43,315 nucleotides of DNA from the IMG/VR virus record IMGVR_UViG_3300021185_002479, positions 1-43,315 of that record; one strand, written 5' to 3'. This document shows positions 15,481 to 25,799 of the stretch, one piece after another. Source of the DNA: a virus. The notes beneath the pieces were generated by a model. That model searched no databases. It saw only the letters and a list, made by a program, of their open reading frames with translations, and had not been told where the DNA came from. Within the stretch, counting starts at the first letter, position 1, and every line of letters starts with the position of its first letter. Made by a program: the position numbers and the translations under genes.

Positions 15481-16839
15481 TTAAAGTATACTTGAATCAC
15501 CTTGTGATTTAGTTTTAGGTTTTAAGCCTTTTAATTGTTGTCTTAAAACAGCTTTAGCATCTTCACTTATTCCGCTACCTAAACTGCTTATTATAAGTTC
15601 TACAACACTATTATTGTCATTGAAATCTATTTTTTTAGTTTCACTAAAGCCCTCATCATCAACAATTTCATTTCCTTTTTTATCAAAAACTAACATATGA
15701 ACAGATCCGTCATCATTAATTACTAAATCTTTAAAGTCAGGATTGTTACTTTTTAAAATTTTATTTACCTCTGCAACTTTCAACTCTATAGGATCGTTCA
15801 TTCCATTAGAATCAATTTCTTTAATTTTAGATTTTAAGTTACTATAGGTTTCTTGAGCAGGTTTAGAATATATTTGTAAATCATCTCTAGTAGATTGACC
15901 ATATTTATAACCGCTAGAATTACTAGATCCTTGAGATTTTTTAATAGCTGCTTGTTTCTTATTGTAACCAGAGTTAGCAGAACTATTTAATATATCCATA
16001 TAGTTATTTACAACTGTTTGCTCTAGCTCTTCTTGTCTTTCTGGGTTGTATAATAAATCTTCATCTACAATACCTAAACCACCTTCTTGTATTAAATCAT
16101 CTGTAGCTAGTGATAATGTAGTTTCTCTACCACCTTGTCTAATCATGTTTAGAATTTTCTGTCTATACATGTTGTTCATAGTAGGATCTAATTTTTGACC
16201 AGCGTTATATATGTCTGAATTTATAGTTATAAGAGTATCTGCGCTTTTAAAATCTTTATTAAAGTAATCAGGCACATCGTTTAAATTTAAAACTTGATCT
16301 CCTGATTGAAAAGCCATATTTCCATTTGCATCAAATATCATATCACTTCCGTCGGTATAAATGTTAGCTAATATATTACCTTGTTTAGAATTATTTCCTT
16401 TTGACAAAGATCCAGAAGAGCTACTTTTTAAATACTCAGTTTTATTAGCTTTAAATGTTTCTAAGTTATTGTTTAAATTAGAGAAAGCTTGTTTAACACT
16501 AGTCATTTTATTCATAGCCTCCATATACTGATCAGACCCAGGGTCTAAACTAGGCAGCATTTTAGCAGCTTCAGCATATTCAAACTTCATTTGTTTACTC
16601 CAAGCAGCAACACCTTCTTGTTGAGCGGGTGGTATTTTACTAAGCTCTATACCAGAAGGCATAGCGTTTAAATACGTTTCTACTTTAGCTTTTTGAGCTC
16701 TTTCTTCTTGTCTTTTTTCAGCAGCTCGAGCTTGATAATAATCACCAATAGCTGATGCTGTTTTATTTACAACAGCTCCTATGTCGTTGAATTTTGGAGC
16801 AGCAAGTGCAGCTCCTTTTATTAATGATTGATTTCCCAT
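15481..16839 (-). CDS. Putative internal virion (ejection) protein, 452 aa
   Basis: A soluble, mostly helical protein with Ala-rich N-terminus (SLIKGAALAAPKFNDIGAVV), a charged helix (RAAEKRQEERAQKAKVETYL), Ser/Asn-rich linkers (KSSSSGSLSKGNN) and no signal or catalytic motif. Between a short hydrophobic gp14-like protein and a giant protein it matches the place of T7 gp15 in the ejection-protein trio that builds a channel into the cell. I do not recognise the sequence family, so the call rests on position and composition. Spacing is 2 bases to the downstream gene and 6 to the upstream one. Confidence 0.55.
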   Translation of the reverse strand: MGNQSLIKGAALAAPKFNDIGAVVNKTASAIGDYYQARAAEKRQEERAQKAKVETYLNAMPSGIELSKIPPAQQEGVAAWSKQMKFEYAEAAKMLPSLDPGSDQYMEAMNKMTSVKQAFSNLNNNLETFKANKTEYLKSSSSGSLSKGNNSKQGNILANIYTDGSDMIFDANGNMAFQSGDQVLNLNDVPDYFNKDFKSADTLITINSDIYNAGQKLDPTMNNMYRQKILNMIRQGGRETTLSLATDDLIQEGGLGIVDEDLLYNPERQEELEQTVVNNYMDILNSSANSGYNKKQAAIKKSQGSSNSSGYKYGQSTRDDLQIYSKPAQETYSNLKSKIKEIDSNGMNDPIELKVAEVNKILKSNNPDFKDLVINDDGSVHMLVFDKKGNEIVDDEGFSETKKIDFNDNNSVVELIISSLGSGISEDAKAVLRQQLKGLKPKTKSQGDSSIL

Positions 16840-16845
16840 AATTTA

Positions 16846-17469
16846 TTATTTAGGTGATAACAAGCTTGTTAAGTCACCAGCTGCATCCATTGAGTTTAAC
16901 CCTTGTGACGCTAATCCAGTTACACCACCTATTATACTATTAGTAGCTGCATCTCTAGCTGCATTAGCAGCACCTAATCTAGCTTGCGACATACCTAACA
17001 TTGTTTCAGTTTTATCTAATTCAGCAGCTCTAGATTTTTCAGCACCTGATCTTTCAGCCATTTGTAAATTACCAGCCATTTGAGCCTGTGCGGCTTGATT
17101 GCTAGATTCTTGTCTAGCTATATCAGCGGACGCTGCTTGCATGTTAGCTGATTGTTGACCAGCCATTGCTTGTGCCATAGCTGCTATACCACCACCACCG
17201 GCAGCACCTTGCATACCACTCATCGTATTTGCTAAAACTTGTTGTTGTTTTTGAGCTGCAAAATCAGCAGCTTGAGTGTTAACCGTAAGGTCTTCATACG
17301 TGTTTTCTAAGTTAGTATATTGGTTAGAGGTATCTAAACCCTCATATCTAGCTTTGTTTCTACTAAATTCTTGCTGAGCTTGTCTTTGTTCTCTTTTTCT
17401 CTTGCCACTACCGATCATTCCACCAGCGATACTTCCTAAAGCGCCTACAGCACTTGATATTGGATCCAT
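16846..17469 (-). CDS. Putative internal virion protein, T7 gp14-like
   Basis: The 207-aa protein starts with a Gly/Ala hydrophobic segment (SSAVGALGSIAGGMIGSG, residues 4-21), followed by a basic helix (KRKREQRQAQQEFSRNKARY), then very Ala/Gln/Met-rich helices (AAMAQAMAGQQSANMQAAS) and a second hydrophobic segment (NSIIGGVTGLASQGL). This is the pattern of the gp14-type ejection proteins of podoviruses, which insert in the outer membrane. A 43-base A/T-rich gap precedes it, the only break in this stretch. The similarity is compositional, not a motif match. Confidence 0.55.
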   Translation of the reverse strand: MDPISSAVGALGSIAGGMIGSGKRKREQRQAQQEFSRNKARYEGLDTSNQYTNLENTYEDLTVNTQAADFAAQKQQQVLANTMSGMQGAAGGGGIAAMAQAMAGQQSANMQAASADIARQESSNQAAQAQMAGNLQMAERSGAEKSRAAELDKTETMLGMSQARLGAANAARDAATNSIIGGVTGLASQGLNSMDAAGDLTSLLSPK

Positions 17470-17512
17470 ATTGTTAATTGTTTATATATTATATTATTAC
17501 ACTTTTTTTGTG

Positions 17513-17836
17513 TTATTTACTACTTTCAACTATCTCTGCGCTTACAGTAAATAGTTCTGCAGCAGATGTAGAGTCATTAGTAAATTCTACTTCGGCATAA
17601 TAACCTACTAGGCTAGATAAATTTGCTTTATTGTCTTTACTGAACAGTATAAAACTATTGGTCGTAGGTAAAACTAAAGTAGCAGCGACTGTTAGTTGTA
17701 TCTGTGTTGTTGACAATGGTGATGTAACTACGCCCATTTCAATAACATCAGTACTATTGTTTGTATAATACAAAGTATCTCCAACCTGTAGTGAGTCGTT
17801 TATTTTATTAGCAAATGTTAGTGTTAATGAAGGCAT
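17513..17836 (-). CDS. Small virion-associated beta protein
   Basis: A 107-aa beta-strand-rich protein (SLQVGDTLYYTNNSTDVIEM, LVGYYAEVEFTNDSTSAAEL) without signal or catalytic motif. The pattern QVGDTLYY...FILFSKDNKANLSSLVGYYAEV is one I associate with short structural proteins in marine phages that sit beside tail or adhesin genes. It is translated between the Ig-like protein (2-base gap) and the ejection proteins and is probably a minor virion component. Function unknown. Confidence 0.6.
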   Translation of the reverse strand: MPSLTLTFANKINDSLQVGDTLYYTNNSTDVIEMGVVTSPLSTTQIQLTVAATLVLPTTNSFILFSKDNKANLSSLVGYYAEVEFTNDSTSAAELFTVSAEIVESSK

Positions 17837-17838
17837 AG

Positions 17839-19950
17839 TTAGTTATTGTTATATGATAGTTTAATTTCTAAAGTGTAGCTAGCGCCTGCTATTAACCCAT
17901 TACCACCGTTGTAAGTTCCAGGTATAAGTATACTTGCGTTGCTAAAGTTTAATGTTGCGCCAAAGCCGTCAACACTTGATGTACTTTGATTTATCTGTAA
18001 ATAACTGTCACGTAATACTGTTCCGTTTGAATCTTTAAATTGATAATCTACATCAAAATCTTCAAAACCATTTATATAGTTTGGATAACCAGTGTGAATA
18101 TTATCGAGTGACCAATCAGTTACTGAAAGTGTTATATTAGTACTACCAGCAGTTAAGTTAGTGTAGCTCACATCACCTGTCCAACTTAATAGAGTTGTAT
18201 ATGATCCAGAATTACCTTCTCTCCAAGAGAATATATCCGTAGCTGTTGGAGCTAGAGCTTGAGCCGCTACATTTAAGGTTACTGTAGCCGCTGTACTTGT
18301 TAAAGCACCATCGTTAACGGTAAACGTAAATGAATCAGATCCTGTGTAACCAGAGTTAGATGTATACACTACAAAACCGTTGTTTGAATTAAAGTTACTT
18401 AATGTACCATTTGTTGGGTTACTAGCTATTGCAAAAGTAAGCGGAGAGTTTTCAGCGTCTGTACCAGCAAGCGTCAAGCTTTTTCCTACAGCACTAATAG
18501 CTGATCTAGTTTGAGCAGTTGCAACTGGTTGAGTGTTCGCGGCTACACTTATAAAACTAGATAGATCCATTTGATATGCAACATTGCTTTCACCAAACTC
18601 ATATATAAAGCTTTGTGGTATAGTTAGATTAACTGTGTTTGTAGCACCTTGAGTTAAGGTTAAATCTGAAAAAGCAACGTCAGTGTTTCCAACATCAGAA
18701 GGTGTTGAAACAAAGTTAGAAATTAAAGGTTGTGAAAGTATAGTTATAGCAGTACTATTGCTAATAGTAAAAATATTATCAAAAGCAACAACCGGATCAG
18801 TCTCGCCAACCGGTCCAGATATAGGCGCAAAAGATGATATAGTATACCCTGAAATTGGTGCAACACTTATTGTAACAGATTTATCTAATAATTGTTTGAT
18901 GTCAAAAGTAGATTGCAATGGACTTTGTAAACTTAAAGTTGTACTAACATCCCCTGCGGCTATAACTATAGTGTATGTCGTATCCTGTGTTATTGAATCG
19001 TCAGCAGCTGTTCCACCAGGGAATAATATGTCGTATTCATAATAGCCTAAGCTAGGAATAGTCTTGCCATCTTCATACGATGCAGATGATGTAAATGTAT
19101 TATAGCTTGGGTTTAAAACTCCGGGAGATGTTTCTTCTAAAAAATCATAAGTGTCTCCACCTGTTTTTGTTATTGTTAAGTCATATTTTGAACCAGGAGT
19201 TCCATATATTCTTAATGATCTACTTTCTCCAAACTTACTTAAATTACTAGTTACAATTTCGTAGCTTTTTATTTCTAAAGGCTCGTTGTATATTTTTACT
19301 GCATTTGCTACGAAAGATATAGAGTCACCAGAGTGATTTGACGATGGGTATGTGTAGTTTACATTAAACGTTTTAGATGTTAATTGATTTTCAGAATTAT
19401 AAACTTTAGATGTGGTTATGCTATACCTACTAGCCTCTCCAAATAAAGGCATGCTACTAAAATTTATGTATGGTTCTGTTTCAAAATAATACCCACTAAA
19501 ACCAGTTCCTGAAGTAGAGCTAGCTACAAAAGTTTTAGTAAACATTAATTCTGAAGTTGTATAGTTTCCGTTATTACTGTAAGCAACATTACTAACACTA
19601 CTAGTTGTTGTGTTTGATTCTGTGGTGCTATATACACCAGATATTGTATAGTTTTTTAACTGAGCAGAACCATCTATGTCTATCTGTAAGTTTACGTTAT
19701 TAGCTGGCATTACAAAATTTGTAGCAAAGTTTACAGTTGCAACAACAAGCTCACCGTTCTGTGCAAACGTGACACTGCTGATTTCACTAGGTAGTGAACC
19801 AGCTGAAAAATTACTGTGAGTTATAGAATAACCTGCGTCAGGCGTTAAGGTTAATATATACGTGGGCGTTGAGTTACTGACGTTATCTCCCGGTGTCTCT
19901 ATTATTCCTGTAGGTGTTTCAAGTGATGATACTGTATAATTGTTTGGCAT
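17839..19950 (-). CDS. Virion surface protein with Ig/cadherin-like domains
   Basis: A 703-aa protein rich in Ser, Thr and Asn, almost all beta strand. Residues 1-95 form a repeat-like unit (LTLTPDAGYSITHSNFSAG, FATNFVMPANNVNLQIDIDG) similar to InlB-B/GYSI-type repeats of surface proteins. Residues about 471-560 are a clear bacterial Ig/cadherin-like domain (TDAENSPLTFAIASNPTNGT, YTSNSGYTGSDSFTFTVNDG). The C-terminal 140 residues form a further beta domain. No signal peptide, so it reaches the outside as part of the virion. Such domains usually bind glycans weakly, so a head or tail decoration that helps adsorption is plausible. Ten bases separate it from the tail protein upstream. Confidence 0.65.
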   Translation of the reverse strand: MPNNYTVSSLETPTGIIETPGDNVSNSTPTYILTLTPDAGYSITHSNFSAGSLPSEISSVTFAQNGELVVATVNFATNFVMPANNVNLQIDIDGSAQLKNYTISGVYSTTESNTTTSSVSNVAYSNNGNYTTSELMFTKTFVASSTSGTGFSGYYFETEPYINFSSMPLFGEASRYSITTSKVYNSENQLTSKTFNVNYTYPSSNHSGDSISFVANAVKIYNEPLEIKSYEIVTSNLSKFGESRSLRIYGTPGSKYDLTITKTGGDTYDFLEETSPGVLNPSYNTFTSSASYEDGKTIPSLGYYEYDILFPGGTAADDSITQDTTYTIVIAAGDVSTTLSLQSPLQSTFDIKQLLDKSVTISVAPISGYTISSFAPISGPVGETDPVVAFDNIFTISNSTAITILSQPLISNFVSTPSDVGNTDVAFSDLTLTQGATNTVNLTIPQSFIYEFGESNVAYQMDLSSFISVAANTQPVATAQTRSAISAVGKSLTLAGTDAENSPLTFAIASNPTNGTLSNFNSNNGFVVYTSNSGYTGSDSFTFTVNDGALTSTAATVTLNVAAQALAPTATDIFSWREGNSGSYTTLLSWTGDVSYTNLTAGSTNITLSVTDWSLDNIHTGYPNYINGFEDFDVDYQFKDSNGTVLRDSYLQINQSTSSVDGFGATLNFSNASILIPGTYNGGNGLIAGASYTLEIKLSYNNN

Positions 19951-19960
19951 TTTTTATATT

Positions 19961-22900
19961 TTAATCTTGATCTCCAGTGTCTGAAACTGTTATTACATAT
20001 TGTGGTACTATAGATCCTACAACAGAAGGATTACCTACGCCTTGAACAGAAAATTCTTTTGTGTCTAAGTTTTGTAAAGTAGTAGTATCTCCTTTTATAT
20101 AGTTAAACCATTTACCTTCTTTATCTACAAATTCTTTTATAGAACCTGTTTGTTGATCTGTAGTTATACTATTAACAAACCAACCATTTTTTGTTTTAAC
20201 TTGTGAATCTGTTTCTCCGTCACTTGGATCTATATCATAAGTATATTTTACAGCTTGAGAACCTTCGTAGTTTAATGCTGTAAAAGATTTTATACTACTA
20301 GGAGCATCATTTATTAATAGTTTTACAGATGAATTATACTGAACACCGTAAAAGTTGTTTCTAAGAGCATTACTGTAGTGAAGCCAAATATTACCATCTT
20401 TAAACGTGTAAAAGCTATTGTTTAAACTCACACCATTTTCCTGTAAAAATGATGATCTAGTTGTCCAACCTCTAACTGATTCTTTGTAACAAACTGTTTT
20501 ATTATTAAGAGTTATATGGTAAGCACCTTTATCGTTATCGTAACTACCTATGACAGTGGTAGCTTGTTTTAGGTTGTCACTAAAGAAGTCTGACATACCT
20601 TTATTAGATATTTCTTCTAAACCATCGTTAGAAAGCCTTAAAACAACACCTCTGTTTTTATCAACCCAATAAGATCGAAAACCAAATTGTACGAATGATT
20701 CAGGATTTTTACTTATTCCAAATTCTCCTACATAAGGTACAGCTTGACCAAGAACTCTATTGACTGAAGTAAGATTAGCATTGCCATCAGCATTGTAAAG
20801 AGCATCTTTATCTGCTAGTATTTTTAAACTTTTATCTTCACACAGTGTTATTAAGTCTCCATCTCTAGTTCTAGAGTATAATTTTTGTATACCTCCATAA
20901 TATGGATTTAGATCCTTAGTTATAGGCTCTGCTATTAAAAATTGATTAGTTCTGTTTATTCCCGATGTAGAATTAAATATACCTGAAAATATTAAACCTG
21001 TCTTTTTCACCTCTTGCTTATATTGCTCGGCTAATATAGTAGAAACCTTAGGTCCTTTATCTATTTGAACAGCATTAAAATCATCTCTTATTCTATTTGA
21101 TTCAACGCCATTTCCAAATGAGTAACAGTTAGACCAATCTAATGTATGTGCGTTACCATGTTGATTTATAGGATACGCGTTACTAGCCTCATAGTATAGA
21201 TCTAAACCTATATCTTCTAGTGGTTCTGTTTCCCATATAGCGGGGTTGTCAGTTGTAAATTCTGCATCATCATTATAAGGTGTTAAAAACTCAAAACCAG
21301 TACCATTAGCTTTATTTTCTATACCATTTACATTTGTTTCTGGTGACCACTTTATAGGCTTATCTATGGCTAAAGTCCATCTTATAACTCTCATGCTAGC
21401 AAACTTACCTCTTTTAACCCTAGCTTGGTCATACGCAAATATATGTGTTCTTAAATGTTTTTTTACCTCATAAACAGTGCTTGTTGGATCATCTGTTAGC
21501 CTAAACTTCATGCCATCATTTTCTAATGATTTTACAAAATCAATAAACTGTTGATCTTCTTCATCACTAGGGAAGTTTTGCCATACACTAGGCCAAGCGT
21601 TTCTATCTTTACCACCAAACCAATGATATGAAATTGATATTGTTTTTTTACCAGCTTTTATGCCATACCCAGAGTTTGTAGCGCCTAACAATTTACCATC
21701 TCTTCTCTTTGCAGGGTCTAAACTTCCACCACCATTACCACTATTATAATAATTATTATTGTTATCAATAAACCATCCGGATTTAACATCACCACCACCT
21801 TTATTAGAATCTCTCCAGAAGCTTTTACTAGCACCTTTATTCTTTATTAAAAATATTTTTTCTTTAGAAACTATACCATAACTAGTTTGTTGATCAGTTT
21901 TGCTTAATATATTATCTTGTAAAACTTGATCTTTATAGACTTTAACAAAAAATCTTCCTGTAAACTCTGGTTTGTTTTCTATAACTTGTTGTGCAATTTC
22001 TATACTTAAACCAGATACAGGTGAAGAAAAACTACCAGCAAAACTAACATCTTCTTTAAAAGTTTTATCTATAGTTATTCTGTATCTATCTGGATTAGAT
22101 ATTTTTGAAAAGCTTACAACTTCGTAGTATTTAGAAGTATTGTTACCGGCTTTAAATTTTATATAAAGATCTGAAATTGATATTATTTCTGGATTATTAC
22201 CTTCTCCTACACCAAAAGTTTCTTCTTCAAACTCAGTAGCGCCAATATCAACAAAAGTACCTTCTTTTTGTGGAAAACCTGACGTTAAAAAGTTGGTTTC
22301 CATTATACCTTTACTTTTTTTAGTTTCCTTTAAAAACTCAGGAGCTTCATTGGATATAGCTATAACTTTGTATTTAGCTTCATCTTGAACAAACACATCG
22401 GAATCATGTTTCTTTTTTAGTATAATAAACCTATCCTCTTGTATCTTGTTTCTTTCACTTGATGGAAAACTCAACCAAACATTATCATCTTCTGCATTAT
22501 ACCACCTATCCATTGCTAAATTATAATACTCATTAGAAGGTTCTTTTATAAAGTATTTAAAATGAGTGGCCCAAGAAGGATACGTAGGGTTTGTTAACTT
22601 TACTTTTATATTATTGTAATTGTCAGCAGATTTTTTACCAATTTTCTTAGACCCAGAGTCATCAGTTAATACAGGTGTTTCTCTACCATATTTATCTTTA
22701 TAAATAATACCTAGCTGGTATGTTCTTAATGACTTTATAGATTTAGACGGAGATTTAACAACTACGGTTTTATTCGTTGGTTGCTCAATAGTAACATCAA
22801 ACTTAGGTTTTACAATTTTATTATTGTAATCTATTAAGTCGTAGTTTTGTGTATAATTACCAAAAATAAGCCTATTCCCTATCATTTCTTGAGCTTTAGC

Positions 22901-24193
22901 TTTTATAGGTATATTGTCCCAAGGTCTAAGTATTTGATTACCTGGTAATGTAGCATATATTATTTCTGACTCTATGTTAAAACTATTGTTATCCCACTCA
23001 GAATCATTTTCATCAAAAGTTTTTACAGTATATATGTTATTAGAGTTTGATTCTTTATATAAAAGATCTATTTCTTTAACGCCATAAGGCATGTTAGAAG
23101 GTTTAAAACCTAATATAGTTAAGCTTCTTATGTTGTTAGTCATTCCTAAATTATAACCTTTTTTAGGATTATAATCAAACTCATCTGGTAAAAATGCTAT
23201 TTCAGAAAAAGGTGAATAACAAGAGTATTCGCCGTCTTCATATTTATACCTATAAGCAAACCTAGGGAATTTAAATTCAAACAAAGGTTCTTCTTGTTCT
23301 AAATTAGCCTTATACACTATTACACTAGTTGGAACTAAATCAGAGACAGATTGTAACGTTACTGAGAAAACAGTGTTAGAAACTATAGAAGCTATTTTTA
23401 TTCTAACTTCTATTTCATCTTTAAAATTAGCATCGTCTTCGCTAGAACTAAGTATAATAGTATCTCCAACTAAAAAGTTAGGCGCTGGGTTAAAAGTTAA
23501 ATTAAAAGCCGGTTCTGTAGTTAACATTGGCTCTTGATTTCTAGTAAAGTTATAACTAGTAGATGATTCTATTACGCCACTTCTTTTAGACAATGACATA
23601 TTTAAAGTTGGTGCTTCTATAGGAGATTTTTTTATCAATGTAATATGATCTTCTATAAAATTAGAACCATTTATTTGCGTATGTGTGAAAGTATTATTTG
23701 TAGCTGTTTTAAACTTAGATATGTTTATTTTTTTAGGTTCATGAACGTTGTCAGTCCAAAACAATAAACCTTCTAATATGTTTATACCCGTTATAAGATT
23801 ATCGCTAGAAAAGTTTAATATATCTTGAGTGTCTACAAGTATAGGTGAGATTTCTTTAGTTGTTTGGTTAAACTCTATAATACAGTCTACTGTATCAGAT
23901 GTTACAAACCAATATATTTTTTCATTTTCAGTGTCTCTAACAACGCCAATACAAGTAGCGTTAGACAAACCAAATGAACTGCCCCAGTACGTGGAAGCTT
24001 TAGTATCAGAATTATAAGTATTTACTTTTTCAATTGTATTACCTAATATATTTTGTACTGAACCTACATCTGAACCTTCAGAGCTGGATATTTCTATATT
24101 TAATGCATCTCTGTATTCGCCATTGTTAACTAATCTTTCGTCAAGGTCTTTATTCATTTTACCTAGACGAAAATGGTGCTTTAATTCTGGCAT
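19961..24193 (-). CDS. Large tail protein (tail tubular/stabilisation-type), 1410 aa
   Basis: The N-terminus HHFRLGKMNKDLDERLVNNG, followed by EYRDALNIEISSSEGSDVGS and VQNILGN, is a hallmark I associate with the big tail-hub/stabilisation proteins of marine and crAss-like podoviruses. The next residues contain strand-rich repeats (GVVRDTENEKIYWFVT, EGLLFWTDNVHEPKKI) suggesting a beta-propeller, followed by a long beta-rich middle and a C-terminal part with further strands (YYGGIQKLYSRTRDGDLITL). It lies right after the two neck proteins, as tail tubular protein B/nozzle genes do. The family name is from memory; the structural role is well supported by order and size. Confidence 0.65.
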   Translation of the reverse strand: MPELKHHFRLGKMNKDLDERLVNNGEYRDALNIEISSSEGSDVGSVQNILGNTIEKVNTYNSDTKASTYWGSSFGLSNATCIGVVRDTENEKIYWFVTSDTVDCIIEFNQTTKEISPILVDTQDILNFSSDNLITGINILEGLLFWTDNVHEPKKINISKFKTATNNTFTHTQINGSNFIEDHITLIKKSPIEAPTLNMSLSKRSGVIESSTSYNFTRNQEPMLTTEPAFNLTFNPAPNFLVGDTIILSSSEDDANFKDEIEVRIKIASIVSNTVFSVTLQSVSDLVPTSVIVYKANLEQEEPLFEFKFPRFAYRYKYEDGEYSCYSPFSEIAFLPDEFDYNPKKGYNLGMTNNIRSLTILGFKPSNMPYGVKEIDLLYKESNSNNIYTVKTFDENDSEWDNNSFNIESEIIYATLPGNQILRPWDNIPIKAKAQEMIGNRLIFGNYTQNYDLIDYNNKIVKPKFDVTIEQPTNKTVVVKSPSKSIKSLRTYQLGIIYKDKYGRETPVLTDDSGSKKIGKKSADNYNNIKVKLTNPTYPSWATHFKYFIKEPSNEYYNLAMDRWYNAEDDNVWLSFPSSERNKIQEDRFIILKKKHDSDVFVQDEAKYKVIAISNEAPEFLKETKKSKGIMETNFLTSGFPQKEGTFVDIGATEFEEETFGVGEGNNPEIISISDLYIKFKAGNNTSKYYEVVSFSKISNPDRYRITIDKTFKEDVSFAGSFSSPVSGLSIEIAQQVIENKPEFTGRFFVKVYKDQVLQDNILSKTDQQTSYGIVSKEKIFLIKNKGASKSFWRDSNKGGGDVKSGWFIDNNNNYYNSGNGGGSLDPAKRRDGKLLGATNSGYGIKAGKKTISISYHWFGGKDRNAWPSVWQNFPSDEEDQQFIDFVKSLENDGMKFRLTDDPTSTVYEVKKHLRTHIFAYDQARVKRGKFASMRVIRWTLAIDKPIKWSPETNVNGIENKANGTGFEFLTPYNDDAEFTTDNPAIWETEPLEDIGLDLYYEASNAYPINQHGNAHTLDWSNCYSFGNGVESNRIRDDFNAVQIDKGPKVSTILAEQYKQEVKKTGLIFSGIFNSTSGINRTNQFLIAEPITKDLNPYYGGIQKLYSRTRDGDLITLCEDKSLKILADKDALYNADGNANLTSVNRVLGQAVPYVGEFGISKNPESFVQFGFRSYWVDKNRGVVLRLSNDGLEEISNKGMSDFFSDNLKQATTVIGSYDNDKGAYHITLNNKTVCYKESVRGWTTRSSFLQENGVSLNNSFYTFKDGNIWLHYSNALRNNFYGVQYNSSVKLLINDAPSSIKSFTALNYEGSQAVKYTYDIDPSDGETDSQVKTKNGWFVNSITTDQQTGSIKEFVDKEGKWFNYIKGDTTTLQNLDTKEFSVQGVGNPSVVGSIVPQYVITVSDTGDQD

Positions 24194-24196
24194 GTG

Positions 24197-25075
24197 CTAG
24201 TGTTTTATTTGTTTAGATTTACCTCTCATAACTTGAGTTAAATCTTCAATTTTTAAATTTGATAATCTTAATTTTGCATTTCTTACAGCGGCAAACTTTT
24301 CTTTTTTAAATCTAGCTACTATATATTCTTGAACACCTGAAGACGAAGCTAGTATTGAGTGGGCTATAAATTTATATATAGCTTCTTCAACAAACTTATG
24401 TACTTTCATTTCATCGTCTGTAGCTAAACTATCAGATATGTATTTTAAAGTTACTGTTTTACCATTTATGTCAGCGCTAAAATGTATTCTACTTTTTAAA
24501 GGGTCTATATAAAAAACTCCATTTGACTGTGCTTTTGAAGGCTCTAAACCAAATCTACCACCGTTGGATGTAGATGTATCAAAACCACTATCATCGACGC
24601 TAGTATCGCTTGTTGCATTAGATGACGCTTTAAAGTCTAACCAAGTGTCTGAATCAGTTGACGTTGATAAGTTGTTATTACTATCAAATAAGTAGTTATA
24701 AGAACCATCTTGTAGTATAGAAAGTGGATTACTAGTTTTATCAGCTTGATATATGATTCTTTCAACACCAGAAGTATCTTTCCAAGTGATTTTAACATAG
24801 TTAACATAGTCGTGAGGTAAAGCCATAACCAAGTTAGGGCTTATTTCTATTTCTTGTGATTTTTCTGATTTTAAAGTGTCGTAGCTTAATTCTTGTAAAG
24901 CTCTTTTTGCAAAAAATACTATATTGCTTCTTTTTTGTTTGGGTATAATTTTACCTTCACCAACATAAGCTATTTCAAAGTTGTTAATTATATCCTTAAG
25001 GCTTATAGTTTGATAATTTCCGAAACTAGAAGCAGTAGTGTAGTAGTTTTGTTGTGTTCCTTGAAATAATCCCAT
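24197..25075 (-). CDS. Head-tail connector (neck) protein, 292 aa
   Basis: The 292-aa protein has a conserved-looking N-terminal half (ISLKDIINNFEIAYVGEGKI, FFAKRALQELSYDTLKSEKS, LVMALPHDYVNYVKITW), a Ser/Thr/Asp loop insertion (about 130-170), and a helical C-terminus (KVHKFVEEAIYKFIAHSILA). This layout fits ring or adaptor proteins between portal and tail in crAss-like and related phages (place of T7 gp11). Directly followed by the tail protein gene (3 bases) and preceded by the other connector gene (3 bases). Assignment is from order and remembered family pattern. Confidence 0.55.
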   Translation of the reverse strand: MGLFQGTQQNYYTTASSFGNYQTISLKDIINNFEIAYVGEGKIIPKQKRSNIVFFAKRALQELSYDTLKSEKSQEIEISPNLVMALPHDYVNYVKITWKDTSGVERIIYQADKTSNPLSILQDGSYNYLFDSNNNLSTSTDSDTWLDFKASSNATSDTSVDDSGFDTSTSNGGRFGLEPSKAQSNGVFYIDPLKSRIHFSADINGKTVTLKYISDSLATDDEMKVHKFVEEAIYKFIAHSILASSSGVQEYIVARFKKEKFAAVRNAKLRLSNLKIEDLTQVMRGKSKQIKH

Positions 25076-25078
25076 TTA

Positions 25079-25780
25079 TTATTGTTTTTCTTGTTGTAGT
25101 GATTTTTGATCTTCTGTACTAGCTATTTGATACATGTTAGGATCTTTAAGCATTACTCCTGCTAAAGAAAGTATCTTCATAACTAATTCTGTTTCTTCTG
25201 AATCATGTAATTCAAAATTAACACTATTATTTGCATTATACATAGCTTGTTCAAAAACTACAGTATATGCCCACTTTACAGTAGCGGGTCTAGATATATA
25301 GTTACACGTAACTCCGGAAGTTATAGTGATAGGGTAAACTTGTATAGCAGATGATGATGTATTTACATAAATAGGTAAAGAAAGTGATGGGGTTGTTAGT
25401 GGTGAATTTATATAGTGGTGTAATTCGTTTTGTTGTAGTTTTTCTACTTCAACGTAATTTCCTGAGTTAAGATAGTATAATTCACCCATTCTGTAGTAAG
25501 TAGGTAAAGTACCCACACCTCCAGAACTCATTGTTACAGTTTGCCTAAACTTTTCAAACACATCTATCTTTTCTTGTAAAAGATCTGTCATATCTGAATA
25601 AGTAGAGTCATTACCAGGTATTCTACTAAATTGATTTAGATCATAAAAATATTGCTCAAAGATGTCCATCTGTGCTTGGTTAGCGAACAGATTAAACTCT
25701 TGAGGTGTTATGTATCCTCTTTGCTCTTTATTAGCAATGTTTAATACTCTTTGATAAACTGTATCTATATTTACGCTCAT
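25079..25780 (-). CDS. Head-tail connector (neck) protein, 233 aa
   Basis: The protein begins with helices VYQRVLNIANKEQRGYITPQ and EFNLFANQAQMDIFEQYFYD, a pattern I recognise from ring/adaptor proteins encoded after the capsid genes of marine Bacteroidota phages, then beta strands (YYRMGELYYLNSGNYVEVEK, NYISRPATVKWAY) and a helical end (ETELVMKILSLAGVMLKD). It likely binds the portal ring and receives the tail. It is the first gene after the terminator at 25800-25823, so it either has its own promoter or depends on read-through. The leader directly before the ATG is A/T-only (AATAAAAAAATAAC). Confidence 0.55.
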   Translation of the reverse strand: MSVNIDTVYQRVLNIANKEQRGYITPQEFNLFANQAQMDIFEQYFYDLNQFSRIPGNDSTYSDMTDLLQEKIDVFEKFRQTVTMSSGGVGTLPTYYRMGELYYLNSGNYVEVEKLQQNELHHYINSPLTTPSLSLPIYVNTSSSAIQVYPITITSGVTCNYISRPATVKWAYTVVFEQAMYNANNSVNFELHDSEETELVMKILSLAGVMLKDPNMYQIASTEDQKSLQQEKQ

Positions 25781-25799
25781 GTTATTTTTTTATTATAGG

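Noticed and set aside
17470-17512. ACAC-A7-GTGT hairpin as a terminator
   Set aside because: Only a 4-bp stem with no following T-run on the minus strand; too weak.
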